Shown: positions 1 to 5,655 of the stretch, in pieces
Layout: each line of letters starts with the position of its first letter
How positions within the stretch are numbered: the stretch's first letter is position 1
DNA from: Bacillota bacterium
GTDB lineage: Bacteria; Bacillota; Desulfotomaculia; Desulfotomaculales; Desulfotomaculaceae
Assembly (NCBI GenBank): GCA_023481335.1
Contig: JAMCWI010000083.1
Coordinates: forward strand, 1-6,989
DNA length: 6,989 nucleotides
Reading direction: 5' to 3'
Program-made: the position numbers and the translations under genes
The notes under the pieces: model-generated
The model's input: only the letters and a program-made list of their open reading frames with translations
Databases searched by the model: none
Told to the model about the DNA's origin: nothing

Positions 1-627
1 ATTGTAAATGGCAATATCCAGGGTGTTGTGCTGATCGCGGGCTGTAACAATGTCAAGGTCCCGCAGGACGAAAATTTTCTGGGCGTGGCCAAAGAGCTGC
101 TGGCCCGGGACGTGCTCCTTCTGGCTACCGGTTGCGGCGCCGGGGCTTACGCCCGGCACGGCTTTATGTCGCCTGAGGCGTCGGAAAAGTACGCGGGCCC
201 CGGGATTAAGGCAGTACTCACGGCTATCGGCGAGGCCAACGGCCTGGGCGGGCCGCTGCCGCCGGTGCTGCACATAGGCTCCTGTGTGGACAACTCCCGC
301 GCCGTGGACATCGCGGTGGCGGTGGCCAATAAGCTGGGAGTGGACCTGGAGAAACTTCCCGTGGTGGCCTCCGCGCCCGAGTATAAAACGGAAAAGGCGG
401 TCTCAATAGGAACCTACGCCATGGCCTGCGGGCTGCCCACCCACCTGGGGGTAGTGCCGCCGGTGCTGGGCAGCCCGCTGGTGACTGAGATGCTGACAGC
501 CGGCGTAAAGGACCTGCTGGGGGGTTACTTTATAGTTGAAACCGACCCTGTCAAAGCGGCGCAAGCCATCTTTTCGGCCCTGCAGGAGAGGCGCCGTGGT
601 CTTGGCCTCGGCGTCCGGGCCTGGTAG
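1..627 (+). CDS. cooS: Ni-containing anaerobic carbon monoxide dehydrogenase, catalytic subunit, C-terminal part (5' end outside window)
   Basis: The frame is open from base 1 to a TAG at 625-627, giving 208 residues of the C-terminal part of a Ni-Fe CO dehydrogenase (CO + H2O to CO2 + 2 e- + 2 H+, cytoplasmic). Counting from base 1, the motifs are GCNN (Cys15), ATGCGAGAYA (Cys45) and HIGSCVDNSR (Cys95), then EKAVSIG (Lys132). The spacings of 30, 50 and 37 residues equal those between Cys446, Cys476, Cys526 and Lys563 of Carboxydothermus CODH-II, so the last three C-cluster ligands and the catalytic lysine all appear intact. The N-terminal B/D-cluster cysteines and the other C-cluster ligands lie outside the window. 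The gene is followed after 12 bases by a four-cluster ferredoxin, the usual electron-acceptor partner, so this is the monofunctional CooS type. The physiological direction cannot be told from this fragment. Confidence 0.96.
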   Translation: MVNGNIQGVVLIAGCNNVKVPQDENFLGVAKELLARDVLLLATGCGAGAYARHGFMSPEASEKYAGPGIKAVLTAIGEANGLGGPLPPVLHIGSCVDNSRAVDIAVAVANKLGVDLEKLPVVASAPEYKTEKAVSIGTYAMACGLPTHLGVVPPVLGSPLVTEMLTAGVKDLLGGYFIVETDPVKAAQAIFSALQERRRGLGLGVRAW

Positions 628-639
628 GGGGTGCGGGAA

Positions 640-1152
640 ATGAAAGAGGTATTGATCCGCCCCGAGAAATGCACCGGGTGCCTTTCCTGCCGGCTCGCCT
701 GCGCCGTGGCGCACAGCGAGGCCGGGACCCTTTTCGGAGCGGTGCTGGCGGGGGAAAAACCAAAAACACGCGTCTTCGTCCACCGGCTTGAGGGTAAAAA
801 CCTGCCCTTAAACTGCCGGCACTGCACCGGCGCGCCCTGTGTCGACGCCTGCATTACCGGTTCAATGCACGAAGCCGAAGACGGGCTGGTCACCAACCAC
901 GACCGCCAGGAGCGCTGCATCGGCTGCTGGATGTGCGTAATGGCCTGTCCCTTCGGCGTAATCAGGGACACCGGCGAAGCCGGGCCGCGGGCGGTCAAGT
1001 GCGACCGGCAGTGCGCGTTTGAAACGGGGATCCCCGCCTGCGCGCGCGCCTGCCCTACCGGCGCCCTGGCGTACGAAGACGTAGACGGATTTTCCGCCGC
1101 CAGCCGGGAGAACTTCTTCAGGCACTGGCTGAAAGAGGTATCCGTTAAATAG
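640..1152 (+). CDS. cooF: CooF-type ferredoxin with four [4Fe-4S] clusters, electron-transfer partner of CODH
   Basis: This 170-residue iron-sulfur protein has exactly 16 cysteines in four groups: 11/14/17/21 (CTGCLSCRLAC), 59/62/67/71, 93/96/99/103 (CIGCWMCVMAC) and 121/125/134/138. This is the HycB/DmsB/CooF-like arrangement that binds four [4Fe-4S] clusters. It lies 12 bases after cooS and most likely takes electrons from the CODH to a hydrogenase, an NAD(P) oxidoreductase or another acceptor that is not in this window. The start chosen is ATG at 640, because AGGGGGTG at 626-633 is well placed as its ribosome binding site. An in-frame GTG at 631 would lie inside that site and add three residues. 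No signal peptide or membrane segment is visible, so it is cytoplasmic. The fold is certain. The symbol rests on the cooS neighbour. Confidence 0.92.
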   Translation: MKEVLIRPEKCTGCLSCRLACAVAHSEAGTLFGAVLAGEKPKTRVFVHRLEGKNLPLNCRHCTGAPCVDACITGSMHEAEDGLVTNHDRQERCIGCWMCVMACPFGVIRDTGEAGPRAVKCDRQCAFETGIPACARACPTGALAYEDVDGFSAASRENFFRHWLKEVSVK

Positions 1153-1162
1153 CATAGGCACA

Positions 1163-1197
1163 TAAACTGGCCCCCGGGAAAACCTGGGGCCAGTTTA
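1163..1197 (+). terminator. Intrinsic terminator-like hairpin after cooS-cooF
   Basis: TAAACTGGCCCC (1163-1174) pairs perfectly over 12 bp with GGGGCCAGTTTA (1186-1197). The loop at 1175-1185 can add a small inner GG/CC stem. The hairpin starts 11 bases after the cooF stop. The T tract is only the TTTA ending the stem, so the structure is strong but the tail is weak. It could also be a 3'-protecting hairpin. Confidence 0.75.
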
Positions 1198-1217
1198 ATG
1201 TGCAGCGGCTACCGGCA

Positions 1218-1239
1218 CTCCCCTCGGGGAGCTTCTTTT
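1218..1239 (+). terminator. Possible second short terminator hairpin
   Basis: CTCCC (1218-1222), a CTCG loop and GGGAG (1227-1231) are followed by CTTCTTTT (1232-1239). The stem is short but GC-rich and the tail is T-rich. It would back up the hairpin at 1163-1197 and separate cooF from the next gene. Confidence 0.35.
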
Positions 1240-1284
1240 CATAACCGAATCTCTTTGCGTTAATAAGGCCCGAGGGGGTGGGAC

Positions 1285-1539
1285 TTGAATAGGGTTATTG
1301 TTACCTATGCGGACGGGGAACAGGCTAAATTCAAACTATTGGGATTCCAACGTGGCAAACCGTTGAAAAAATCAAGATTATTGAACGTTAATGTCTCATT
1401 GGTGAAGTATACCAACCAAATTGATTTTTCTCGGTTTTCTTGGCGTACCGTTTATTTCGTTAATGATAATACACGCCGCACGTCTCAAGCAGCTGCTTTT
1501 TTTCTAAAAACACCTGATATTTTTTCAGTAATCTGGTAG
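1285..1539 (+). CDS. Small hypothetical protein (84 aa), TTG start
   Basis: This ORF starts at TTG (1285) behind a good ribosome binding site, AGGGGGTG at 1273-1280, and ends at TAG 1537-1539. The protein opens RVIVTYADGEQ and has IDFSRFSWRTVYFVNDN near residues 46-62. That pattern, a strand with a DG turn and later a hydrophobic VYFV strand, recalls small beta-rich bacterial domains of the DUF6982 kind. This is a shape resemblance only, and I do not assign a function. The last 18 codons overlap the end of the convergent full-length antiporter gene, so the C-terminal tail is translated from that gene's opposite strand and may have been gained after loss of an original stop. The ORF is clearly more AT-rich than its GC-rich neighbours. 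The RBS and domain-like start argue that it is real. Confidence 0.55.
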   Translation: MNRVIVTYADGEQAKFKLLGFQRGKPLKKSRLLNVNVSLVKYTNQIDFSRFSWRTVYFVNDNTRRTSQAAAFFLKTPDIFSVIW

Positions 1540-2702
1540 AAAAATTTTGCCTTCTTAGCTAGAAACGGGCTGATCAAGGCCAAAAGCAGCACGTACAGCG
1601 CAGCAAAAGCAGGAAGCCTGTCGCTATAACCCGCCGAGGCGGCGAAACTGGCCACGATTATTGAAAACTCTCCTCTGGCCATAATCGTAAACGCGACGTT
1701 GGCCGCTCTTTTCTTCTTATACCCGGACAGCCAGGACGCGATCAGCCCGGTTATAATGTTGCCAAATATGGTCATCAGAATCGCGGCAGCTGAAATAGAG
1801 ATTACTTCGCCGAAGATTCTGTAATCGATGGCCATGCCGAAGGAGAAAAAAAACACGGCTCCGAACAAGTCACGCATCGGCGTGATCATCTGAATTATTC
1901 GCTGGTTGTGTGTCGTTTCCGCCAGGACGAGACCTAAAAGCAGGGCGCCGATTGCTTCGGCTATGTGCAGCCTCTCTGCCAGTATTCCGATGAATAAGAG
2001 CAGTGTAAATATCGCAAGCACAAAGGTTTCGGTGTTTCTGAATATCAATTTTTTATCAAGAAACACGCCAAAACGGCGGCCGAAAGCGATTATCGTAGTA
2101 ATAAAAATAAAAATAACAAGAATATTGAGAAGTACTTTCGAGAGGCTGTAGTCGCCTGCCAGGAGCATACCGGAGAGGACGGAAAGGTACATGGCAATAA
2201 AAATGTCTTCAAATACCATTATACCAAGGATTAATTCGGTCTCCGGATTGGCTACCCGCTTCAGGTCGACCAGCAGCCTGGTGATAATCGCGCTGCTCGA
2301 TACTCCTGTTATTCCGGCAACGACCATGGCTTCAGCCCAGGAATTAAAGAACAGCCACCCAAACCCGAGGCCTCTTGCAAAATTAAGAGCTACGTAGGTA
2401 ATCCCGCCCTTAAACAGGTTTTTACCCGCCTCTACTATTTTTCCAGTAGAAAACTCGAGCCCCAGGTAAAAAAGCATTAACAAAACGCCCAGGCGTGAGA
2501 GCAGGTCTATCGACTCAGTATCTGATATAATTGCGAAAGTAACCGGGCCAAACTCGGGTCCATGCGCGCCAACAAGCATTCCGGCAAGTATGAGAAAGGG
2601 AATTGAAGAATAGTTCAGGAGGTGGGCAAGCCAGGAAGCGATAAAAATAAAGGCAAAGGCCAGTCCGGCGTTAAAAATTACGTCCGGGGCCAGGTCAGCC
2701 AT
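1485..2702 (-). CDS. khtU: K+/H+ antiporter, CPA2 family, KhtU-like membrane subunit
   Basis: This 405-residue polytopic membrane protein has about a dozen hydrophobic segments and is of the Na+/H+ exchanger (CPA2) fold. Motifs visible are the PFLILAGMLVG segment (35-45), GVSSSAIITRLL (133-144), the acidic pair in VFEDIFIAMYL (Glu165, Asp166) expected at the ion site, VFFFSFGM (283-290) and RGEFSIIVAS (343-352). There is no C-terminal RCK/TrkA-N domain. That role is taken by the separate protein encoded upstream, which overlaps by 8 bp. Size and partner match Bacillus KhtU (about 408 aa with KhtT); AmhT of alkaliphiles is a near relative, so K+ or NH4+ export in exchange for H+ is expected. 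The start is ATG at 2700-2702. No clear RBS precedes it, so translation is probably coupled to khtT. No terminator is seen before the convergent gene. Confidence 0.9.
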   Translation of the reverse strand: MADLAPDVIFNAGLAFAFIFIASWLAHLLNYSSIPFLILAGMLVGAHGPEFGPVTFAIISDTESIDLLSRLGVLLMLFYLGLEFSTGKIVEAGKNLFKGGITYVALNFARGLGFGWLFFNSWAEAMVVAGITGVSSSAIITRLLVDLKRVANPETELILGIMVFEDIFIAMYLSVLSGMLLAGDYSLSKVLLNILVIFIFITTIIAFGRRFGVFLDKKLIFRNTETFVLAIFTLLLFIGILAERLHIAEAIGALLLGLVLAETTHNQRIIQMITPMRDLFGAVFFFSFGMAIDYRIFGEVISISAAAILMTIFGNIITGLIASWLSGYKKKRAANVAFTIMARGEFSIIVASFAASAGYSDRLPAFAALYVLLLALISPFLAKKAKFFYQITEKISGVFRKKAAA

Positions 2703-3201
2703 TTTCTATGAACATTTTTTCAAAGTTTTTGATTTTTTCGCTCCTGCCGGCAGCGACCACCGTATGCCCGGCCTGGAAAACGTAGCCCGGGCCGGGATTG
2801 ATGGATACAGTCTCCTTGCGTCCTTTGCCCTTGTCTTCCATGACGGCTATGACAATAATTCCGTGGTTTTTTCTTAACCCGATCTCGCCGATGCTTTTAC
2901 CGGCTATTTCAGATTTAACCCGTACCTTCAACCATTCGATCCTCAAATCCGAGACGGCGGTATCCAGCCTCTCAAGGGTCCGGGGCTGGTAGAAGGAGCC
3001 TCCAATAATTGATCCCAGCTGGCGGGATTCCTGGTCGGACAGAGAAACTGAGGCTAACGGTTCGTCCGCGTCTTCGGCAAAATAGTATATTTCCCTTGTC
3101 CCGTCGTCGTGGATAATTACGACTATTTGCTCACCTTCTTCCAGGCTTAACTGGTATTTTTTGCCGAGCCCGGGTAATTCCGCCTCGCGAATTGTGGCCA
3201 T
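2695..3201 (-). CDS. khtT: KhtT-like regulatory subunit with TrkA-C (RCK_C) domain
   Basis: This 168-residue soluble protein has two parts. The N-terminal KhtT-type domain (about 1-70) opens REAELPGLGKKYQL and has the strand IIHDDGTREIYYF at 29-41. A TrkA-C/RCK_C domain (about 87-165) contains GKSIGEIGLRKNHGIIVIAV and the closing GHTVVAAGRSEKIKNFEKMF. In Bacillus subtilis the KhtT protein controls the KhtU antiporter and its RCK_C domain binds c-di-AMP; the same control is inferred here. The start ATG (3199-3201) has AGGAG at 3211-3215 with a 9-base spacer. The stop overlaps the khtU start (ATGGCTGA), which points to coupled translation and fixed stoichiometry. A dyad, TTAATC-N-GATTAA at 3220-3232, sits just upstream of the RBS. 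Confidence 0.9.
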   Translation of the reverse strand: MATIREAELPGLGKKYQLSLEEGEQIVVIIHDDGTREIYYFAEDADEPLASVSLSDQESRQLGSIIGGSFYQPRTLERLDTAVSDLRIEWLKVRVKSEIAGKSIGEIGLRKNHGIIVIAVMEDKGKGRKETVSINPGPGYVFQAGHTVVAAGRSEKIKNFEKMFIENG

Positions 3202-3219
3202 TATCCGTATCTCCTGTTC

Positions 3220-3232
3220 TTAATCCGATTAA
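3220..3232. promoter_or_regulatory. Short perfect inverted repeat upstream of khtT
   Basis: TTAATC, one central base, then GATTAA form a perfect 6+1+6 dyad between the small ORF's stop (3248) and the khtT RBS (3211-3215). It could be an operator half-site pair or chance in AT-rich DNA. The loop is too small for a good RNA hairpin. Confidence 0.3.
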
Positions 3233-3247
3233 AATTTCCTGAAAATC

Positions 3248-3421
3248 CTATTTCATTTTACTATATTCTTTTATTTTCCTTACAAGTTTTATAACGAAAA
3301 AATCTTTCTTTTTTTTACACTTGTCGCGGTTTATAAAATCATCGGCGGATAAATATAGATCCTTTTTTTGAGGCACATACCTTCTGGCAACTTCCATCCC
3401 CTTGATAAAGAAAATCGCCAT
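3248..3421 (-). CDS. Possible small lysine-rich protein (57 aa) upstream of khtT
   Basis: ATG at 3419-3421 is preceded by an excellent ribosome binding site, GGGGGTGA (3429-3436), with a 7-base spacer, and the frame closes with TAG at 3248-3250. The product begins MAIFFIKGMEVARRY and has a strongly basic second half with a CKKKK stretch. I do not recognise a family. The frame stays open upstream to a TTG at 3581-3583, but that part runs through the structured leader and terminator and has no RBS, so I take only the ATG start. It ends 46 bases before the khtT start and is probably cotranscribed with it. B. subtilis has a small khtS gene before khtTU, but at about 112 residues it is twice this size and I see no basis to equate them. 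It could also be a leader peptide or gene remnant. Confidence 0.35.
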   Translation of the reverse strand: MAIFFIKGMEVARRYVPQKKDLYLSADDFINRDKCKKKKDFFVIKLVRKIKEYSKMK

Positions 3422-3448
3422 GTCTAAGTCACCCCCAGTCTGGTTAAT

Positions 3449-3478
3449 AAAAAAGGCAAGTCTTTTTAAGACTACGCC
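3449..3478 (-). terminator. Intrinsic terminator in the leader before the small ORF and khtTU
   Basis: Read on the - strand, AGTCTT (3473-3468) and AAGACT (3464-3459) pair around an AAA loop, with an outer GGC/GCC clamp (3478-3476 with 3457-3455). Six T follow at 3454-3449. It lies 27 bases before the small ORF's ATG, so it would decide whether the downstream genes are transcribed from the promoter at 3618-3645. Confidence 0.55.
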
Positions 3479-3580
3479 ACCCCAGCAAAAGCCAAATCCC
3501 TTGCAGCCCGGTATCCCGCCTGGTTTTAAAGGCTCCTCGGATACCCGGCCTTGGCGCACCCGGTATTCAATAGGGCCGCT
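3449..3580 (-). ncRNA. Candidate structured leader RNA (attenuator or riboswitch-like) upstream of the khtTU region
   Basis: On the - strand, an AT-rich promoter region is followed by a GC-rich, highly self-complementary stretch. An 8-mer, ATACCGGG, occurs twice (3559-3566 and within 3506-3516), and both copies can pair with the same intervening segment (3539-3550). Arm 3539-3549 with 3506-3516 gives 7 bp, one mismatch and 3 bp; the alternative with 3559-3566 gives about 7 bp with a bulge. Inside lies GCCT/AGGC (3530-3533 with 3518-3521). Next comes a stem 3498-3504/3485-3491 (7 bp with two G-U) and finally a terminator hairpin ending at 3449, just before an RBS and ATG. This layout is typical of transcription attenuation. 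It matches no riboswitch class I know; I looked specifically for c-di-AMP (ydaO) core sequences and do not see them. Confidence 0.4.
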
Positions 3581-3617
3581 CAACCGATTGTAAATATATT
3601 TTCAATTTTCTATTTAT

Positions 3618-3645
3618 ATTTTATCACAGTTTATCAGGTGGTAAA
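3618..3645 (-). promoter_or_regulatory. Candidate sigma-A promoter for the leader and khtTU region
   Basis: On the - strand, TTTACC (3645-3640) and TAAAAT (3623-3618) are separated by 16 bases, with TG one base upstream of the -10, as in the rpsT promoter. Transcription would start near 3611 and give a leader of about 190 bases before the small ORF. Confidence 0.5.
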
Positions 3646-3704
3646 ATATGTTTAGGAAATTTAAATGACATTATAATTATGTCACCATTTCGACCCGCGC
3701 AAAT

Positions 3705-3739
3705 AAAAAAACCACCCTTCTTTGGAACAGGTGGTTTTT
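3705..3739 (-). terminator. Intrinsic terminator of rpsT
   Basis: AAAAACCACC and GGTGGTTTTT (3707-3716 with 3730-3739) form a 10-bp stem with a 13-base loop. On the - strand the right arm runs into a tract of seven T (3711-3705). It begins 5 bases after the rpsT stop codon. Confidence 0.88.
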
Positions 3740-3743
3740 ACTA

Positions 3744-4010
3744 TTATCCGGCCCGACCGTTGAATTTTTTGGTAAGGCGGGACTTTTTCCTGGCAGCCGC
3801 GTTTTTGTGCAGGATACCCTTGGTCACGGCTTTATCGATAGCCTTGATTGCCGCCCGGAGTTTATCCTCAGTTCCATCCTGGTTTGCGACTCCAACAGCT
3901 TCATTAAAACGGCGGATAGTGGTCCTTAAGGCCGACTTGATCCTGACGTTGCGCAAAGTCCGCTTGCGGATAACTTCCACCCGCTTCTCGGCGGATTTGA
4001 TGTTAGGCAT
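3744..4010 (-). CDS. rpsT: 30S ribosomal protein S20
   Basis: This 88-residue basic protein has the S20 signature: MPNIKSAEKRV at the start, RKRTLRNVRIKSALRTTIRRF (about 16-35), KLRAAIKAIDKAVTKGILHKNAAARKKSRL (about 50-79). It binds the 5' domain of 16S rRNA in the small subunit, and its length is the family norm. The start ATG (4008-4010) follows a near-perfect ribosome binding site, GGGAGGTGAG at 4016-4025, and a consensus-like promoter lies just upstream. It is a single-gene unit with its own terminator. It is divergent from the membrane-protein gene at 4137. Confidence 0.97.
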   Translation of the reverse strand: MPNIKSAEKRVEVIRKRTLRNVRIKSALRTTIRRFNEAVGVANQDGTEDKLRAAIKAIDKAVTKGILHKNAAARKKSRLTKKFNGRAG

Positions 4011-4035
4011 TACTTCTCACCTCCCGACGGGGAAA

Positions 4036-4064
4036 ATTTTATCACGAACAAAAAAAAATTGCAA
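4036..4064 (-). promoter_or_regulatory. rpsT: Sigma-A promoter of rpsT
   Basis: On the - strand, TTGCAA (4064-4059), a 17-base spacer that begins with nine T, then TAAAAT (4041-4036) with an upstream TG make a strong vegetative promoter. Transcription would start near 4029, only a few bases before the RBS, so the leader is very short and leaves little room for S20 feedback control. Confidence 0.8.
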
Positions 4065-4136
4065 GGGCTGCCGTATATACTTTCCTTTTTTAGTCAATCC
4101 TATTTATACAATCACAGGGATGGAGGTGATATATCT

Positions 4137-4475
4137 ATGCAGTGGCTTGGATTTATAATTAGATTTGTGGTTTCAGCGCTGGTGCTGATAGTGGTAAGCT
4201 GGCTTTCGCCGGGTTTTGTCGTGACAGGGGGCTTTGTCGGGGCGTTAATTGCCGCCGCGGTAATCGCGATACTTGGCTACATTGCGGAAGTCCTTCTGGG
4301 CGAACGGGTTACCCCTCAAAGCAGGGGAATAATCGGCTTTATTGCCGCGGCAGTGGTAATTTACCTGGCCCAGTTCATCATTCCACAATACTTGAGCGTA
4401 AGCATAATCGGCGCCTTGATTTCAGCATTTATTATCGGCCTGATTGACGCCTTTGTACCAACCGTCTTACGGTAA
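4137..4475 (+). CDS. Four-helix membrane protein, YvlD / phage holin 4_2 family
   Basis: This 112-residue protein is almost entirely hydrophobic, with four predicted membrane helices at about 3-25, 30-55, 64-82 and 87-107, the short loop GERVTPQSRG between helices 2 and 3, and a conserved-looking end IDAFVPTVLR. This matches the small Pfam family of phage_holin_4_2/YvlD proteins, chromosomal membrane proteins of unknown function; despite the name there is no sign of a prophage here. The start ATG (4137) follows a perfect GGAGGTGAT (4122-4130). The frame is open further upstream but that part reads the rpsT promoter region. A TATACAAT at 4105-4112 could serve as its -10, without a clear -35. 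It precedes spoIIP on the same strand, so a sporulation or envelope role is possible but unproven. Confidence 0.85.
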   Translation: MQWLGFIIRFVVSALVLIVVSWLSPGFVVTGGFVGALIAAAVIAILGYIAEVLLGERVTPQSRGIIGFIAAAVVIYLAQFIIPQYLSVSIIGALISAFIIGLIDAFVPTVLR

Positions 4476-4484
4476 CGGTAAATC

Positions 4485-4513
4485 ACATAAACCCCCGCCC
4501 CCGGGCATAGAAT
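4485..4513 (+). promoter_or_regulatory. spoIIP: Candidate sigma-E promoter for spoIIP
   Basis: CATAGAAT at 4506-4513 fits the sigma-E -10 pattern (CATACAnT, one mismatch). ACATAAA at 4485-4491 provides the ATA core of the sigma-E -35, with a 14-base spacer, which is the usual spacing. In Bacillus spoIIP is transcribed by mother-cell sigma-E. The start would fall near 4519-4521, about 20 bases before the ATG. Confidence 0.5.
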
Positions 4514-4544
4514 TTATGAACAAGCCCGAAGGGGGGGTTTTATG
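4486..4544 (+). promoter_or_regulatory. spoIIP: Hairpin covering the spoIIP RBS and start codon
   Basis: CATAAACCCCC (4486-4496) pairs with GGGGG at 4533-4537 plus TTTTATG (4538-4544, one T bulged). Above an internal loop, CGGGC (4502-4506) pairs with GCCCG (4524-4528). The 3' arm contains both the spoIIP ribosome binding site (G run 4531-4537) and its ATG (4542-4544). In RNA read through from the upstream gene the start would be buried. The structure could also act as a terminator, but its T run is only four bases. Confidence 0.6.
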
Positions 4545-5600
4545 TATTCTACCCCTTTTTACCGCTTCCGATATCGCAGGGTCAGGGATAAAAAGACCCT
4601 TTTCCTCACACTGGTAATGCTGCTGGCGCTTTTTTTGTGCGCCGGTAATAACCGGTTCTGCGCGTCTTTACCCCTGAAAGCCGGAGGGGCCGTAAAAATA
4701 GCAACTTCCAACATGGTTGGTTATTTACTGAGAGAGCCGGAAAAGATAATTGGCAGGGCCATGCCCGTTCAGGTCGGGGGAATTCTCGAGGACGATGCAA
4801 GTTACGGACCTTCCCACCTTTTATATAACTTTTTAGTATCCTTTGCCCATGTAGAACTGCACAGCCCCGAGTCGACCCTGTTTTCCGCGCTGCCGCTGCC
4901 GGTCTCCTCGCAGGTGAGGGGGGGGGTTGCCGTAAGCGCCGAACCCAGGTCCGCAGCCCCGGATATGCAGAAAACTCCGGCGCGGGTGGCGGCAAGCGGA
5001 GATACCCTGGTCTGCATCTACAACACTCATACCGGCGAAACATACAGCTTGAGCGACGGGGTGGAAAGGCTTGACCGGAGGCAGGGCGGGATAGTCACGG
5101 TGGCGGCGGCTCTCCAGGAAGCGCTGGAGAAACAGGGTATTAAAACGGCGCGCTCGGACCGGATCAACGATTATAATTACAACAACTCCTACCTGGAGTC
5201 GGAAAAGACGTCCAGGGAACTTCTGGCGGCCAATCCTAAGGCTGCAGCGATCCTGGACGTCCACCGCGATTCGGGAAAGACGCGGGAGCAGAGCCTGGTC
5301 AAGGTAAACGGACAGGACGCCGCCCCGGTTCTGCTTATTGTGGGGTCCGACGCGCGCCGCCCGTTTCCCGCCTGGCGGGAAAATTACGCTTTTGCCTCCG
5401 AATTGTCGGTGAAGATGGATGAAATGTACCCCGGCTTATCATTGGGCGTAAGGGTTAAAGACGGCCAGTACAACCAGTTTTTGCACCCGCGCGCAGTTCT
5501 GGTGGAGATAGGGACCTCAAAAAACTCCACCGAAGAGGCGGCCAGGTCGGCGGGCCTGTTTGCCGATGTTCTGGCTGACCTTCTAAAAAGGAAGCCATGA
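4542..5600 (+). CDS. spoIIP: Stage II sporulation protein P, peptidoglycan hydrolase of engulfment
   Basis: This 352-residue protein has an N-terminal membrane anchor (about 19-34, after a basic cytoplasmic end), a low-complexity linker to about residue 150, and a C-terminal SpoIIP domain. The key motifs are VCIYNTHTGETY (157-168, His163), AILDVHRDS (236-244, His241), GQYNQFLHPRAVLVEIGT (308-325, Glu322) and NSTEEA. The histidines and Glu322 are the expected metal and catalytic positions of this amidase/endopeptidase, so it looks active. With SpoIID and SpoIIM it thins septal peptidoglycan and drives membrane migration during engulfment. It is shorter than the 401-residue B. subtilis protein, mainly in the linker. 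The start ATG (4542) is preceded by GAAGGGGGGG, only 4 bases away. The codon and site lie in a hairpin, and a sigma-E-like promoter precedes them. Confidence 0.95.
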   Translation: MYSTPFYRFRYRRVRDKKTLFLTLVMLLALFLCAGNNRFCASLPLKAGGAVKIATSNMVGYLLREPEKIIGRAMPVQVGGILEDDASYGPSHLLYNFLVSFAHVELHSPESTLFSALPLPVSSQVRGGVAVSAEPRSAAPDMQKTPARVAASGDTLVCIYNTHTGETYSLSDGVERLDRRQGGIVTVAAALQEALEKQGIKTARSDRINDYNYNNSYLESEKTSRELLAANPKAAAILDVHRDSGKTREQSLVKVNGQDAAPVLLIVGSDARRPFPAWRENYAFASELSVKMDEMYPGLSLGVRVKDGQYNQFLHPRAVLVEIGTSKNSTEEAARSAGLFADVLADLLKRKP

Positions 5601-5601
5601 T

Positions 5602-5630
5602 TATATTTTGGGCCTGGTGTGCAAAATATA
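5602..5630. repeat. AT-rich inverted repeat after spoIIP
   Basis: TATATTTTG (5602-5610) and CAAAATATA (5622-5630) are perfect 9-bp inverted arms around an 11-base loop. The repeat starts right after the spoIIP stop. There is no T tail, so it is not a classical terminator. It could be an mRNA-processing hairpin or an operator. Confidence 0.45.
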
Positions 5631-5655
5631 GAAAAATATACTGGCAGGTGACTCG

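Noticed and set aside
525..1163. Long minus-strand ORFs opposite cooF (up to 212 codons)
   Set aside because: They are antisense shadows of a GC-rich gene with 16 correctly spaced cysteines. They have no RBS and no recognisable protein features.
1487..1503. Palindrome AAGCAGCTGCTT followed by T as a terminator
   Set aside because: With a minimal loop the stem is only 4 bp, and the T run is explained as the Lys/Phe codons of khtU's end.
3300..3421. Resemblance of the VARRYVPQKKDLYL stretch to the start of MazF-type toxins
   Set aside because: Only a short motif matches. The rest of the small ORF is Lys-rich and lacks any other MazF feature.
3422..3583. N-terminal extension of the small ORF to TTG 3581 (111 aa)
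   Set aside because: The extension translates the structured leader and terminator and has no RBS, while the internal ATG has an excellent one.
4059..4136. Upstream extension of the YvlD-like gene
   Set aside because: The added residues read the rpsT promoter. The ATG at 4137 has a perfect RBS and gives the normal family length.
3679..4158. 159-codon + strand ORF across rpsT
   Set aside because: It is the mirror of the rpsT gene, terminator and promoter, and has no RBS.
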